NCBI RefSeq assembly: GCF_025244665.1
Contig: NZ_CP104205.1
Coordinates: forward strand, 2,291,001 to 2,355,000
Length of the DNA: 64,000 bases
Direction: 5' to 3'
Source of the DNA: Maribacter litopenaei
Lineage (GTDB): Bacteria > Bacteroidota > Bacteroidia > Flavobacteriales > Flavobacteriaceae
The notes under the pieces were generated by a model that saw nothing but the letters and a program-made list of their open reading frames with translations, was not told the DNA's origin and did no database searches. The position numbers and the translations under genes were made by a program. Positions 34,801 through 45,800 of the stretch are shown piece after piece (position 1 is the first letter of the stretch; every line of letters begins with the position of its first letter).

Positions 34801-37800
34801 AATCATCGGGAGAAATAGCGAAGTTATCATAGGTTTGGTAATCCACAATCAACGTTTCCGAAGAGGGCCTACTTAAACTTACTTGAAATACAAAGTTCGT
34901 AGTCCCACCTGTTCCCTCAACTTGTGTCACATCATTTATGTATATTAAAGCTTTCTCCGGGAAAATTAATATTTCGTCAGTTGCGGAACTCGAACAACCA
35001 TTGGCATTTGTATAGGTGTAGGTAATGGTTGTAATTCCTTCTCCAGCTACTGCTGGGTCAAAAGTATAGGTCAAACCATTGCCGTCATCGGTAACACCGG
35101 GACCACTGTAGACACCTTTGTCGCCCACTTGTGTGCCCTGGGCAGGTAAGCCCCCGCCCTGATCGGTCTGTACGCCAAAGTTAACAGGGATATCTGCCTT
35201 AAATTCTAATGATACGGTGGTCAACGTAACTTCATCACTGGTAACTGAGCAATCATCTGTAGCATCGCCTGGGGTTCCATTATCTGAGGTTACCGTTACT
35301 CGAAACATGGATCCATTATTATAGGGCAAATTATCAACTATTTCCAAAGTATTCCCAGTTAAATTAAGTGGGAACCAAGAAGATGAGTCCGATAGCTTTT
35401 GTTCCCATAAGTAGGACAATGTACCCGAACCGGATGCTTCAACTATAAAAACATTTAGAGGTGGCTCCGTTTCACAAACCGTAACATCAACATCTTGTGG
35501 TTGTTGAAGAATCATAACTTCGCATTCAGAAATCACCGTAATCGTTTGTTCACAACTTGAAGTGCCTTCATTTTCATCGGTAGCGGTCCAAGTTCGGTTA
35601 TCGTACCATCAGTAGCTACAATATCGGAAAAAGTAATAGTGACATCTCCTGCTCCACCTTGGTAAACCGGTTCTCCTGTAAACGCGGGATCCGTTGATTC
35701 ATCATCTTCGATAGTTAGGTCCGATGGACAAGTAATTACAGGGGGAGCTATGACTTCGCAACCAACAAATGCCGTACCATCTACCCTTGTACCTGGTGAG
35801 AATGGAGTACCCCCACTTCCCGTTGCCGTACTATGGGGTACCAATGGTTCCGTACCAGTCCCATCAGGGACTAGGGTCAAGGATTGATCATTACCACCTT
35901 CCGAACCATACGTATATGTTGCAATTACAGTGGCTTCGTCATCTGATAGAATTACTGTATCCCCGCCATTGTTCAACCCAAGGAAGCCTGAGGAAGCCGT
36001 TTGCACAGCCATTCCCCCAAATTGACCAGTAGGCGTACCACCTCCAAATATTACTGCTCCACAATTTGATGCTAGAATCGTATTTGCAGGGAAAGTATGT
36101 CTAATACCTACTGCATCAGAAATTGTCCATCCTGAAATATCAATATCCGTATCCTCCAAGTTCACTATTTCGATGAATTCATCTTGTGATGCATCCCTTG
36201 TACCATCCCCATTTGCGTCTCCTGATAAATCCACTGGGGGATCTGCTAAAATTTCGTTTATGACTATTGCAGGTATTGGAACATAAACATTGTTAAAAGT
36301 GACAACAGCGTTCTCACCCGCTTCCAAAACTACCGTTAATCCATTTGGCAATGCCGTATTATTATTACCGGCACCTGCATTTATACTTACCAAATCCCAT
36401 CCATCAGGAACCAATTCCGTTATTTCGTAATTACCGGGTAGCAAATTTTCAAACACATATCCCTCCGTTGTATTTTCGCTGATCGAAAATGGGATACCTC
36501 CAAAAGAGAAATCGAACATCATATCGGCAAAACTGTCATCGTCCACATTTTTTAATACCGTGATGCTAGCTAAAGTAAAAGGAGTACCTGGTGATCCTAT
36601 ATCTCCGCCGTTATTTCCTCCAGCCGCCTGACTGGTATACCCTTCAAAAAGTGGCGTAGCCCCACCATCTGTACTCAACGCCCAATTACTACCAATGGTA
36701 TTGTCTGCGGTTAAATCCTTTAAGTATACAGACGAGATACCATCATCCAATGGCCAATCCGTGGTTTCATATGCCACCTGCTCAATCACATTGGCCTGTG
36801 TTTCATTATCTCCGGAATAACTGGCAAAACTATCCCAAATACCGATGGTATCGCCGGTATTGTTCAAGGACATGGCCCCCCAATTGGTCACTGGGACCAA
36901 ATTGACAAAGCCCCAAGCTGCTAAGAAATCGGCTTCGGAAACGTCCTCTGAATTATAAAGTACGACAGACTCTCCTGCGGGTACTATACCCGTTGCAATA
37001 TTTGCTGAACCATGGGCCACACTATTGAAATCATCTATGACATAACCGGAAATATCCAGGTCAACCAATCCGGGGTTGTAAATTTCTATCCATTCCCAAT
37101 CGTCCTCCATACTACTTGGGTTGTACATAATTTCCGTGATAATTGGTGTCGGTTTGGGCTCATTGACAATAATATCTATTGTTGTACAAGTTATTTCTTC
37201 TACACAATCACCTTCACCTCGAACATAGAGTGTATATAAGCCAGCTAATGCTCTAAATCCCACATTTATTGTAGAAGAACTGCTTCTGACAACCTCCGTA
37301 ACTCCGCAACCATCATCATTGTATACTACCCATTCCGTGGCATCATTTAAACTACCATTAACTGATAAGATAACAGTTTCTCCAGGCAGATATGTGCTCT
37401 GATTTAGTGATAGACTTGTTATTTCCGGATTGGTTCCTCCTACAATTATTGAAGTCTCAAAACAATCAGGTGGTGTGGCAATTGTCCCTCCCTCCCCTCT
37501 TACAAAGAGGTTATAGGTATCTACGTTAGCCCTTGATCCTATATTGATAGTAGAAGAGCTACTTCTTACTATTTCAGTTACACCACAGCCACTACTGTTA
37601 TAAACCACCCATTCAGTTGCATCATTGAGTTGACCATCTATAGTTATGACAACTAACTCACCAGGGCAATAACCAGATTGGTTAAAGGTGATATCATTGA
37701 TAGTCGGTGGAGTTTCGCCATCAGTTATTGTAACTGTACCCAAACTAGCATCCACTGTACCGGGATATACTGTATCATCATTACTTACCCAATTGGCGCG

Positions 37801-38418
37801 ATTATGAACAATGGCCCTAATCTGTTCCGGGGTACCTGAAAGTGGGCAGCCCGCTATACCACAACTAAATTGAAAATTGTCCTGTTCCATTCCCCCTGGG
37901 CCGGTCAATCGAACTGCAGTATCACCCGTAGTCAAAGCATCCGGAAGCGCTGAAGTAGTGTTGCTCGTAGCATCACCGTCCCAATTGGCATCGTCCGTAA
38001 CCCCAGTTACCACATTAAAATGCAATCCTGCAATAAAAGTTGGACTTGCAATACTGCCCTGGATAGCGAACAGTTGGTCGCCCGCGACCGTAAAGGAAGC
38101 CGCAGGTGGGGACAAATTACTAAAGTCCAATACTATGACCTCACCGGCCGTTCTTGCCGCTCCGGAAGTCCAGGTAAATTCACCGTCACCTACAAAGGAA
38201 GAGAATCCCGTGGCATCACTCCAGCCACGATCCGTAAAAATGATCCGGGTCGCGGCATCTATATCTTTTAAAAGAACAAACGCAAAGTTATCATCGGCGT
38301 CGGTTGCCCCATCGGTATTCAGACCTACAAAGGCAATATCACCTGCACTTAGTGTAGTCCGGGCAAAAGCGCTACTTAAAGTGAACAGTAATGTACACAA
38401 CAGCGTAATTTTTCTCAT
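31808..38418 (-). CDS. Giant T9SS-secreted multidomain surface protein, three frameshifts
   Basis: About 2,200 aa. Order: signal peptide (LLCTLLFTLSSAFA); a Bacteroidota N-terminal domain (SAGDIAFVGLNTDGATDADD); lamin-tail domain 1 (IITEIMYNPSSMEDDWEWIE); a prealbumin-like domain (YVFENLLPGNYEITELVPDG); lamin-tail domain 2 (VINEILADPPVDLSGDANGD); an HYR-like domain; an Ig-like segment; Calx-beta; SprB-type repeats (TYLWDNGETTQ); then acidic thrombospondin type-3 calcium-binding repeats; and a type A sorting domain ending ILKVLRRP. Breaks: near 35595 (one C missing, ITRTWTATDENEGT expected), near 34648 (one base missing, EGTGTILNDD expected) and 31945-31951 (TCTCGGA, KRVRTFGNYYLKKG expected). 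Only the last reconnects the sorting domain. A predicted calcium-stabilised adhesin; ligand unknown. Confidence 0.85.
32851..33690 (-). repeat. Four 210-bp tandem units encoding thrombospondin type-3 repeats
   Basis: A 210-bp period is directly visible: the block beginning ATATCACATCCATCCGGG recurs at 33061, 33271 and 33481, with a related block from 32851. Each unit encodes 70 residues rich in DxDxDG calcium-binding loops (DGVDNDGDGDIDEGFDKDGD, DTDQDGVPDC). Units differ by scattered silent and conservative changes, so this array is older or less homogenised than the 207-bp array in the neighbouring adhesin. Confidence 0.85.
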
Positions 38419-38455
38419 ATCCGGACGGTTTTGGTTGGTTTATGTCTATTAGGTA

Positions 38456-38969
38456 TTAATTTCTAGAAGGGAATATCCCTTGCAATGCGATGATATAATT
38501 CACACATTGAAACGGTTGAATATTATTTATAGGCTGGCTACCTCCGGCATTCAAGGTCTGAAATGAGGCCATATTTGAGTCTGTGGTCGTACCAAAACTA
38601 TCAAGACCGGCACCGGCAACATAGTTACCCGCAGGAACATCAGCATTACCTTCTTCCTTTGAGGGTATGGAGACACCATGATTGTGTGATGGCAGTTGCG
38701 TAACATTCAATGTATTGGTTTCTGTACCACTTTTTTGTCCTAAATTTCTTGGGGTTAAGCCCGGACTCGTTTCCAGCATGCATAGGCACGCGGCCACGTA
38801 AATCAGGTAATCCAAACGTTGTACGGCCATCGCCCCCATACGTGATTCCTAAAATTGAAAAAAGCGCAGTATACTGAGATATGGGTAACAATTGCCCGTC
38901 ACACAACGCCCAGCCCCTGGGTGCAAAATTACCACCAAACATCATTATCTGTCCTATAAATGGTTCCAT
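38456..38969 (-). CDS. Tail-collar (microcystin-dependent protein, MdpB-like) protein, one frameshift
   Basis: About 171 aa. The N-terminal phage tail-collar fold is clear: FIGQIMMFGGNFAPRGWALC, DGQLLPISQYTALFSILG, TTFGLPDLRGRVPMHAGN. Its C-terminal half (LPSHNHG, QPFQCVNYIIALQGIFPSRN) is also typical. Frame lost at 38767 (plus-strand extra T; GNGPGLTPRNLGQ expected). The domain is shared by phage tail fibres and by free-standing bacterial proteins. Here it lies 12 bases after a Tat-exported protein gene and 37 bases before a giant T9SS protein gene, with no other phage genes. Function of these bacterial copies is unknown. Confidence 0.85.
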
Positions 38970-38981
38970 AGTTATCTAGTT

Positions 38982-39518
38982 TTATTGGTTGATTGAAATA
39001 TTAAAATTGATTTTAGTTTTATAGAATGATTTTTCCAGTTTTGGAAAAAGTAGATTGTCTTCCAAATTTTGATGGGATTCCCAATGTTTATTGGTAATGT
39101 ATGCCTCAACATCTGAAAATTTTAGTTCCGTAACTAATTCCTTATTTTCCTTTGACACCCTAAAGTGGATGGTCGTGTGCTTACCCATTTCCCTGGACGG
39201 GTAATCGATCCTTAAAAGGTATCTTCCCTGGGAATCCGTTATCAGTAAGCCCTTATGTCCCATCTGTTCAGAATTGGGGGAAAGGTGCGCGAATTCAATC
39301 TTCGCATTTTGAAGGGGATTCTTTCCCGAACCATCGAACACCTGTCCGGAAATTTCCACTTGCTTACCAAAGAGCTTGGTACGTATATCTGACGTTGAAA
39401 TTGAATGGGAAGAAGAGAATTCTTTCGCCAATAAATTGGTCGTAGGCAAAAGCATGGCACCTGTGGATGCCATAATGGAACCTTTGAGAAAGTTCCTTCT
39501 TTTTTTGTCGTTTTTCAT
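38982..39518 (-). CDS. Tat-exported beta-sandwich protein (intradiol-dioxygenase-like / carboxypeptidase-regulatory-like)
   Basis: 178 aa. Starts with a twin-arginine signal KKRRNFLKGSIMASTGAMLL. The mature part has a single beta-sandwich unit (VEISGQVFDGSGKNPLQNAK, ITDSQGRYLLRIDYPSREMG) like intradiol ring-cleavage dioxygenases or carboxypeptidase regulatory domains. I cannot see a full Tyr/His iron-ligand set, so catalytic activity is doubtful. It is co-directional with the tail-collar gene 12 bases downstream, suggesting joint expression. Specific role unknown. Confidence 0.7.
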   Translation of the reverse strand: MKNDKKRRNFLKGSIMASTGAMLLPTTNLLAKEFSSSHSISTSDIRTKLFGKQVEISGQVFDGSGKNPLQNAKIEFAHLSPNSEQMGHKGLLITDSQGRYLLRIDYPSREMGKHTTIHFRVSKENKELVTELKFSDVEAYITNKHWESHQNLEDNLLFPKLEKSFYKTKINFNISINQ

Positions 39519-39756
39519 TTTTCCTTTGGTGATTGGTTACAATGACCATAGGAAGCGGGTTGGTTCTTTGTATTGTGGGGTTACAAAAACCAGTTAATGT
39601 TCCAACTGAATTCTATACCTACGGAAGGTACTAGTTAATAAGGTATTTACATAATCACAGCGCATGAACTGTATGATTTATCGGATGAATGGTAATAAAA
39701 TGTTAAAATTCAAGATAGTATAAGTATTCAAATTGCCGGAGAGTTTAATCAAATAC

Positions 39757-39792
39757 AAAAGCCCCTGTATCAAATGTACAGGGGCCTTCCAT
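39757..39792. terminator. Terminator after the larger adhesin gene
   Basis: Arms GCCCCTGTA and TACAGGGGC with a 7-nt loop. The minus strand continues CTTTTG and the plus strand has a T-rich tail at 39791-39800. It lies 16 bases past the adhesin stop. The rest of 39519-39756 shows no gene. Confidence 0.7.
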
Positions 39793-39807
39793 TTTTAATT
39801 TTTGATA

Positions 39808-42800
39808 CTACTTGCTTGAGATGACCTTATGTACGAATTGCTCCTTGTCCGTCTTAACTATGACCAGATATATATCCGGCGCCAAATCCCCCACCTGAAG
39901 TGTCAACGAGTTTTCCCCGACACTTAAGGATTGTCCATTCTCGTGTCTTACCAATTTTCCGTTCATATCGAACATCGTCACCTCCAGCTTGGATGAATAA
40001 GCGGATTCTATCTCAATGTTCAGGATATCGTTAAAGGCGGTAGGAAAGGTCCTTACAATGGTACTTTTTACGCCTGCCGTTGGATTCTTGGAGGCACAAG
40101 CCTCATTTTCGAGACCAATAACAACAGTTAACATGGCTATATTCCCATCCGCATCCGTTACTATAACGGTGTATTCTCCCGCAGACAATTTATCATTGTT
40201 AGCCTTGTCAGAACCATTGTCCCAATCGTAGGAATAAGGTGCCTTACCCCCCTCCGGATGAACTACCACTTGCCCATCTTCACTACCTGGACAGGTCTCA
40301 TCTTTCTGTGTGTTAATGGTTACCACTAAGTTATCACAGGCATCCGGGAAGCCGTCACCATCTGTATCTATTAAATCGTCACCAGCTTCACAGATGTCAC
40401 AGCCATCCGGTATAGAATCCCCATCGGTGTCAACGGTATCATCATAATCCTCACAAACATCTTCACAATCGGCCACACCATCACCATCAGAATCTATTGA
40501 AACACCATTGGCATCCACATTTTCTCGGACATGGTGAATCGATTTCTTCATCATAGCAATCGAAAATACCGTCACCATCTGTATCGACCGTGCCATCGCA
40601 ATCATCCGAGACAGTCCGGAGTACCGTCCCCATCCGAATCCATCGCATCATCATAGCCTGGACATTTGTCCAAACAATCCGGCACGCCATCTAGGTCAGT
40701 ATCCATTGATACCCCATTAGCATTTACGTTATCCGGGCAGGGCGAATCAATTTCTTCATCGTAGCAATCGGCAATACCATCACCGTCTGTGTCAACGGTA
40801 TCGTCACAGTTATCCATACAATCCGGGGTACCATCTCCATCGGTATCCAGATTATCATCGTACCCAGGACACTTATCCGAACAATCCGGCACACCGTCCT
40901 GATCTGTATCCAATCTATTATCGCAATCATCGAAGCAATCGGCAATCCCATCCATATCGGCATCGAAGCCCTCGTCTACTTTGCCATCGCCATCGTTATC
41001 GAGACCATCACACTCCTCTACATCACAGGCATCGGGCACTCCGTCACCATCGGAATCCTCGGTATCATCCCCATTGGGACATTTGTCCGAACAATCAGGT
41101 ACTCCGTCCTGGTCAGTATCCAATCTATCATCGCACTCATCGAAACAGTCCGGGATTCCATCCATATCCGCATCGAACCCTTCATCTATTTTACCATCGC
41201 CATCATTATCCACACCATCACAAACCTCCGGTCCAGGTTGGGTTATGGTAATACTGCATTGCGAGGTCGCCCCCGTGGCATCCGTGATTGTCACATAATG
41301 TTTCCCCGCCGTTAGCGAGCGGTTGGTCGCTTCCGTAGATCCGTCATCCCATTTAAATGTAAAGGGCCTGTATCCTCCGTTACCGCTTACACGTGCGGCA
41401 CCGTCCTTACCGCCATACTCCGTAACATTCTGTACCCGGTTTACCCAACAGTAGAGTTCCTTGGCAATATCTATATAGGATACCGACTCACAACCATTAG
41501 CGTCCGTAACTTTCACCCAATGCATACCATAGGTCAGCGTGGTTGCGGTTTGGGAGGTTTCCCCATTGTCCCAATAATACGTGTAAGGTGCTTTTCCCCC
41601 ATATGGCGTTACCGTTGCCTCACCATCTTTGGTCAGATGGTCTGTAGTGAGCTTATCTTGTTCCACCTCACTTGTAAATTTATCACAGGCACTTCCGGTA
41701 GGCTCCATTATTGTAATAGTACATTCGGAAGTCGCACCAGTAGCATCGGTAATGGTCACAGTATGTATACCTGCCGTTAACGAGCGGTTGGTCGCTTCCA
41801 TAGACCCGTCATCCCACTGGAAGGTAAAGGGCCTATATCCTCCGTTACCGCTTACACGTGCGGCTCCGTCTTTACCGCCATACTCTGTTACATGTTGTAT
41901 CAGGTTTACCCAACAATAGAGTTCCTTTGCAATATCTATTTGACACATCGTTTGGCAACCATTAGCATCCGTAATGGTAACGGAATGCATCCCATAGGTC
42001 AATTTGGTGGCCGTTTGGGTGGTCTCCCCATTGTCCCATAAGTAGGTGAACGGTGCCGTACCCCCAAAAGGTGTTGCCGTTGCCACCCCATCCATTGTTA
42101 GATGATCCGTGGTAAGCTGATCTTGTACGATACTACAGCTCATTTCCTGCCATGAACCTACGCTGAATATTGACGTAGCCGACTCACATCCACTTTTTAA
42201 ATCCTTTACAGTGACCGAATAGGCAGTATCCAATAAAAAATTCAAGATTTCCCCACCCTCACTAATAGTTGAACCGGAAGGTACAAAAGTATACACCAAG
42301 CCTAATCTATAATTACTTACCATCGCCGACCCCTCGGTATCACAGCTAGCATTTTCTATTTTAAACACAGGTTTTTCCGGCAATGGGTTGACCGTAACGC
42401 TAACCGTTTCATCGTCGCTGCATCCGTTGGCGTCCGTTACCGTTACCGTATAGTCACCGGCGGTGCTCACTTCTATCGAGGCTGTCGTCTCCCCTGTGCT
42501 CCACAGGTATTCCGTTCCGCCACTAGCGGTCAGGGTCGTGGTCTCGCCCTCGCAGATGATCAGGTCGCCTTCTATGGCCGCCGTAGGCAATGGGTTGACC
42601 GTAACGCTAACCGTTTCATCGTCGCTGCATCCGTTGGCGTCCGTTACCGTTACCGTATAGTCACCGGCGGTGCTCACTTCTATCGAGGCTGTCGTCTCCC
42701 CTGTGCTCCACAGGTATTCCGTTCCGCCACTAGCGGTCAGGGTCGTGGTCTCGCCCTCGCAGATGATCAGGTCGCCTTCTATGGCCGCCGTAGGCAATGG

Positions 42801-45800
42801 GTTGACCGTAACGCTAACCGTTTCATCGTCGCTGCATCCGTTGGCGTCCGTTACCGTTACCGTATAGTCACCGGCGGTGCTCACTTCTATCGAGGCTGTC
42901 GTCTCCCCTGTGCTCCACAGGTATTCCGTTCCGCCACTAGCGGTCAGGGTCGTGGTCTCGCCCTCGCAGATGATCAGGTCGCCTTCTATGGCCGCCGTAG
43001 GCAATGGGTTGACCGTAACGCTAACCGTTTCATCGTCGCTGCATCCGTTGGCGTCCGTTACCGTTACCGTATAGTCACCGGCGGTGCTCACTTCTATCGA
43101 GGCTGTCGTCTCCCCTGTGCTCCACAGGTATTCCGTTCCGCCACTAGCGGTCAGGGTCGTGGTCTCGCCCTCGCAGATGATCAGGTCGCCTTCTATGGCC
43201 GCCGTAGGCAATGGGTTGACCGTAACGCTAACCGTTTCATCGTCGCTGCATCCGTTGGCGTCCGTTACCGTTACCGTATAGTCACCGGCGGTGCTCACTT
43301 CTATCGAGGCTGTCGTCTCCCCTGTGCTCCACAGGTATTCCGTTCCGCCACTAGCGGTCAGGGTCGTGGTCTCGCCCTCGCAGATGATCAGGTCGCCTTC
43401 TATGGCCGCCGTAGGCAATGGGTTGACCGTAACGCTAACCGTTTCATCGTCGCTGCATCCGTTGGCGTCCGTTACCGTTACCGTATAGTCACCGGCGGTG
43501 CTCACTTCTATCGAGGCTGTCGTCTCCCCTGTGCTCCACAGGTATTCCGTTCCGCCACTAGCGGTCAGGGTCGTGGTCTCGCCCTCGCAGATGATCAGGT
43601 CGCCTTCTATGGCCGCCGTAGGCAATGGGTTGACCGTAACGCTAACCGTTTCATCGTCGCTGCATCCGTTGGCGTCCGTTACCGTTACCGTATAGTCACC
43701 GGCGGTGCTCACTTCTATCGAGGCTGTCGTCTCCCCTGTGCTCCACAGGTATTCCGTTCCGCCACTAGCGGTCAGGGTCGTGGTCTCGCCCTCGCAGATG
43801 ATCAGGTCGCCTTCTATGGCCGCCGTAGGCAATGGGTTGACCGTAACGCTAACCGTTTCATCGTCGCTGCATCCGTTGGCGTCCGTTACCGTTACCGTAT
43901 AGTCACCGGCGGTGCTCACTTCTATCGAGGCTGTCGTCTCCCCTGTGCTCCACAGGTATTCCGTTCCGCCACTAGCGGTCAGGGTCGTGGTCTCGCCCTC
44001 GCAGATGATCAGGTCGCCTTCTATGGCCGCCGTAGGCAATGGGTTGACCGTAACGCTAACCGTTTCATCGTCGCTGCATCCGTTGGCGTCCGTTACCGTT
44101 ACCGTATAGTCACCGGCGGTGCTCACTTCTATCGAGGCTGTCGTCTCCCCTGTGCTCCACAGGTATTCCGTTCCGCCACTAGCGGTCAGGGTCGTGGTCT
44201 CGCCCTCGCAGATGATCAGGTCGCCTTCTATGGCCGCCGTAGGCAATGGGTTGACCGTAACGCTAACCGTTTCATCGTCGCTGCATCCGTTGGCGTCCGT
44301 TACCGTTACCGTATAGTCACCGGCGGTGCTCACTTCTATCGAGGCTGTCGTCTCCCCTGTGCTCCACAGGTATTCCGTTCCGCCACTAGCGGTCAGGGTC
44401 GTGGTCTCGCCCTCGCAGATGATCAGGTCGCCTTCTATGGCCGCCGTAGGCAATGGGTTGACCGTAACGCTAACCGTTTCATCGTCGCTGCATCCGTTGG
44501 CGTCCGTTACCGTTACCGTATAGTCACCGGCGGTGCTCACTTCTATCGAGGCTGTCGTCTCCCCTGTGCTCCACAGGTATTCCGTTCCGCCACTAGCGGT
44601 CAGGGTCGTGGTCTCGCCCTCGCAGATGATCAGGTCGCCTTCTATGGCCGCCGTAGGCAATGGGTTGACCGTAACGCTAACCGTTTCATCGTCGCTGCAT
44701 CCGTTGGCGTCCGTTACCGTTACCGTATAGTCACCGGCGGTGCTCACTTCTATCGAGGCTGTCGTCTCCCCTGTGCTCCACAGGTATTCCGTTCCGCCAC
44801 TAGCGGTCAGGGTCGTGGTCTCGCCCTCGCAGATGATCAGGTCGCCTTCTATGGCCGCCGTAGGCAATGGGTTGACCGTAACGCTAACCGTTTCATCGTC
44901 GCTGCATCCGTTGGCGTCCGTTACCGTTACCGTATAGTCACCGGCGGTGCTCACTTCTATCGAGGCTGTCGTCTCCCCTGTGCTCCACAGGTATTCCGTT
45001 CCGCCACTAGCGGTCAGGGTCGTGGTCTCGCCCTCGCAGATGATCAGGTCGCCTTCTATGGCCGCCGTAGGCAATGGGTTGACCGTAACGCTAACCGTTT
45101 CATCGTCGCTGCATCCGTTGGCGTCCGTTACCGTTACCGTATAGTCACCGGCGGTGCTCACTTCTATCGAGGCTGTCGTCTCCCCTGTGCTCCACAGGTA
45201 TTCCGTTCCGCCACTAGCGGTCAGGGTCGTGGTCTCGCCCTCGCAGATGATCAGGTCGCCTTCTATGGCCGCCGTAGGCAATGGGTTGACCGTAACGCTA
45301 ACCGTTTCATCGTCGCTGCATCCGTTGGCGTCCGTTACCGTTACCGTATAGTCACCGGCGGTGCTCACTTCTATCGAGGCTGTCGTCTCCCCTGTGCTCC
45401 ACAGGTATTCCGTTCCGCCACTAGCGGTCAGGGTCGTGGTCTCGCCCTCGCAGATGATCAGGTCGCCTTCTATGGCCGCCGTAGGCAATGGGTTGACCGT
45501 AACGCTAACCGTTTCATCGTCGCTGCATCCGTTGGCGTCCGTTACCGTTACCGTATAGTCACCGGCGGTGCTCACTTCTATCGAGGCTGTCGTCTCCCCT
45601 GTGCTCCACAGGTATTCCGTTCCGCCACTAGCGGTCAGGGTCGTGGTCTCGCCCTCGCAGATGATCAGGTCGCCTTCTATGGCCGCCGTAGGCAATGGGT
45701 TGACCGTAACGCTAACCGTTTCATCGTCGCTGCATCCGTTGGCGTCCGTTACCGTTACCGTATAGTCACCGGCGGTGCTCACTTCTATCGAGGCTGTCGT

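Noticed and set aside
38456-38969. Prophage remnant
   Set aside because: Only a tail-collar domain protein is present; free-standing bacterial MdpB-like genes are common and no integrase, capsid or tail genes are nearby.
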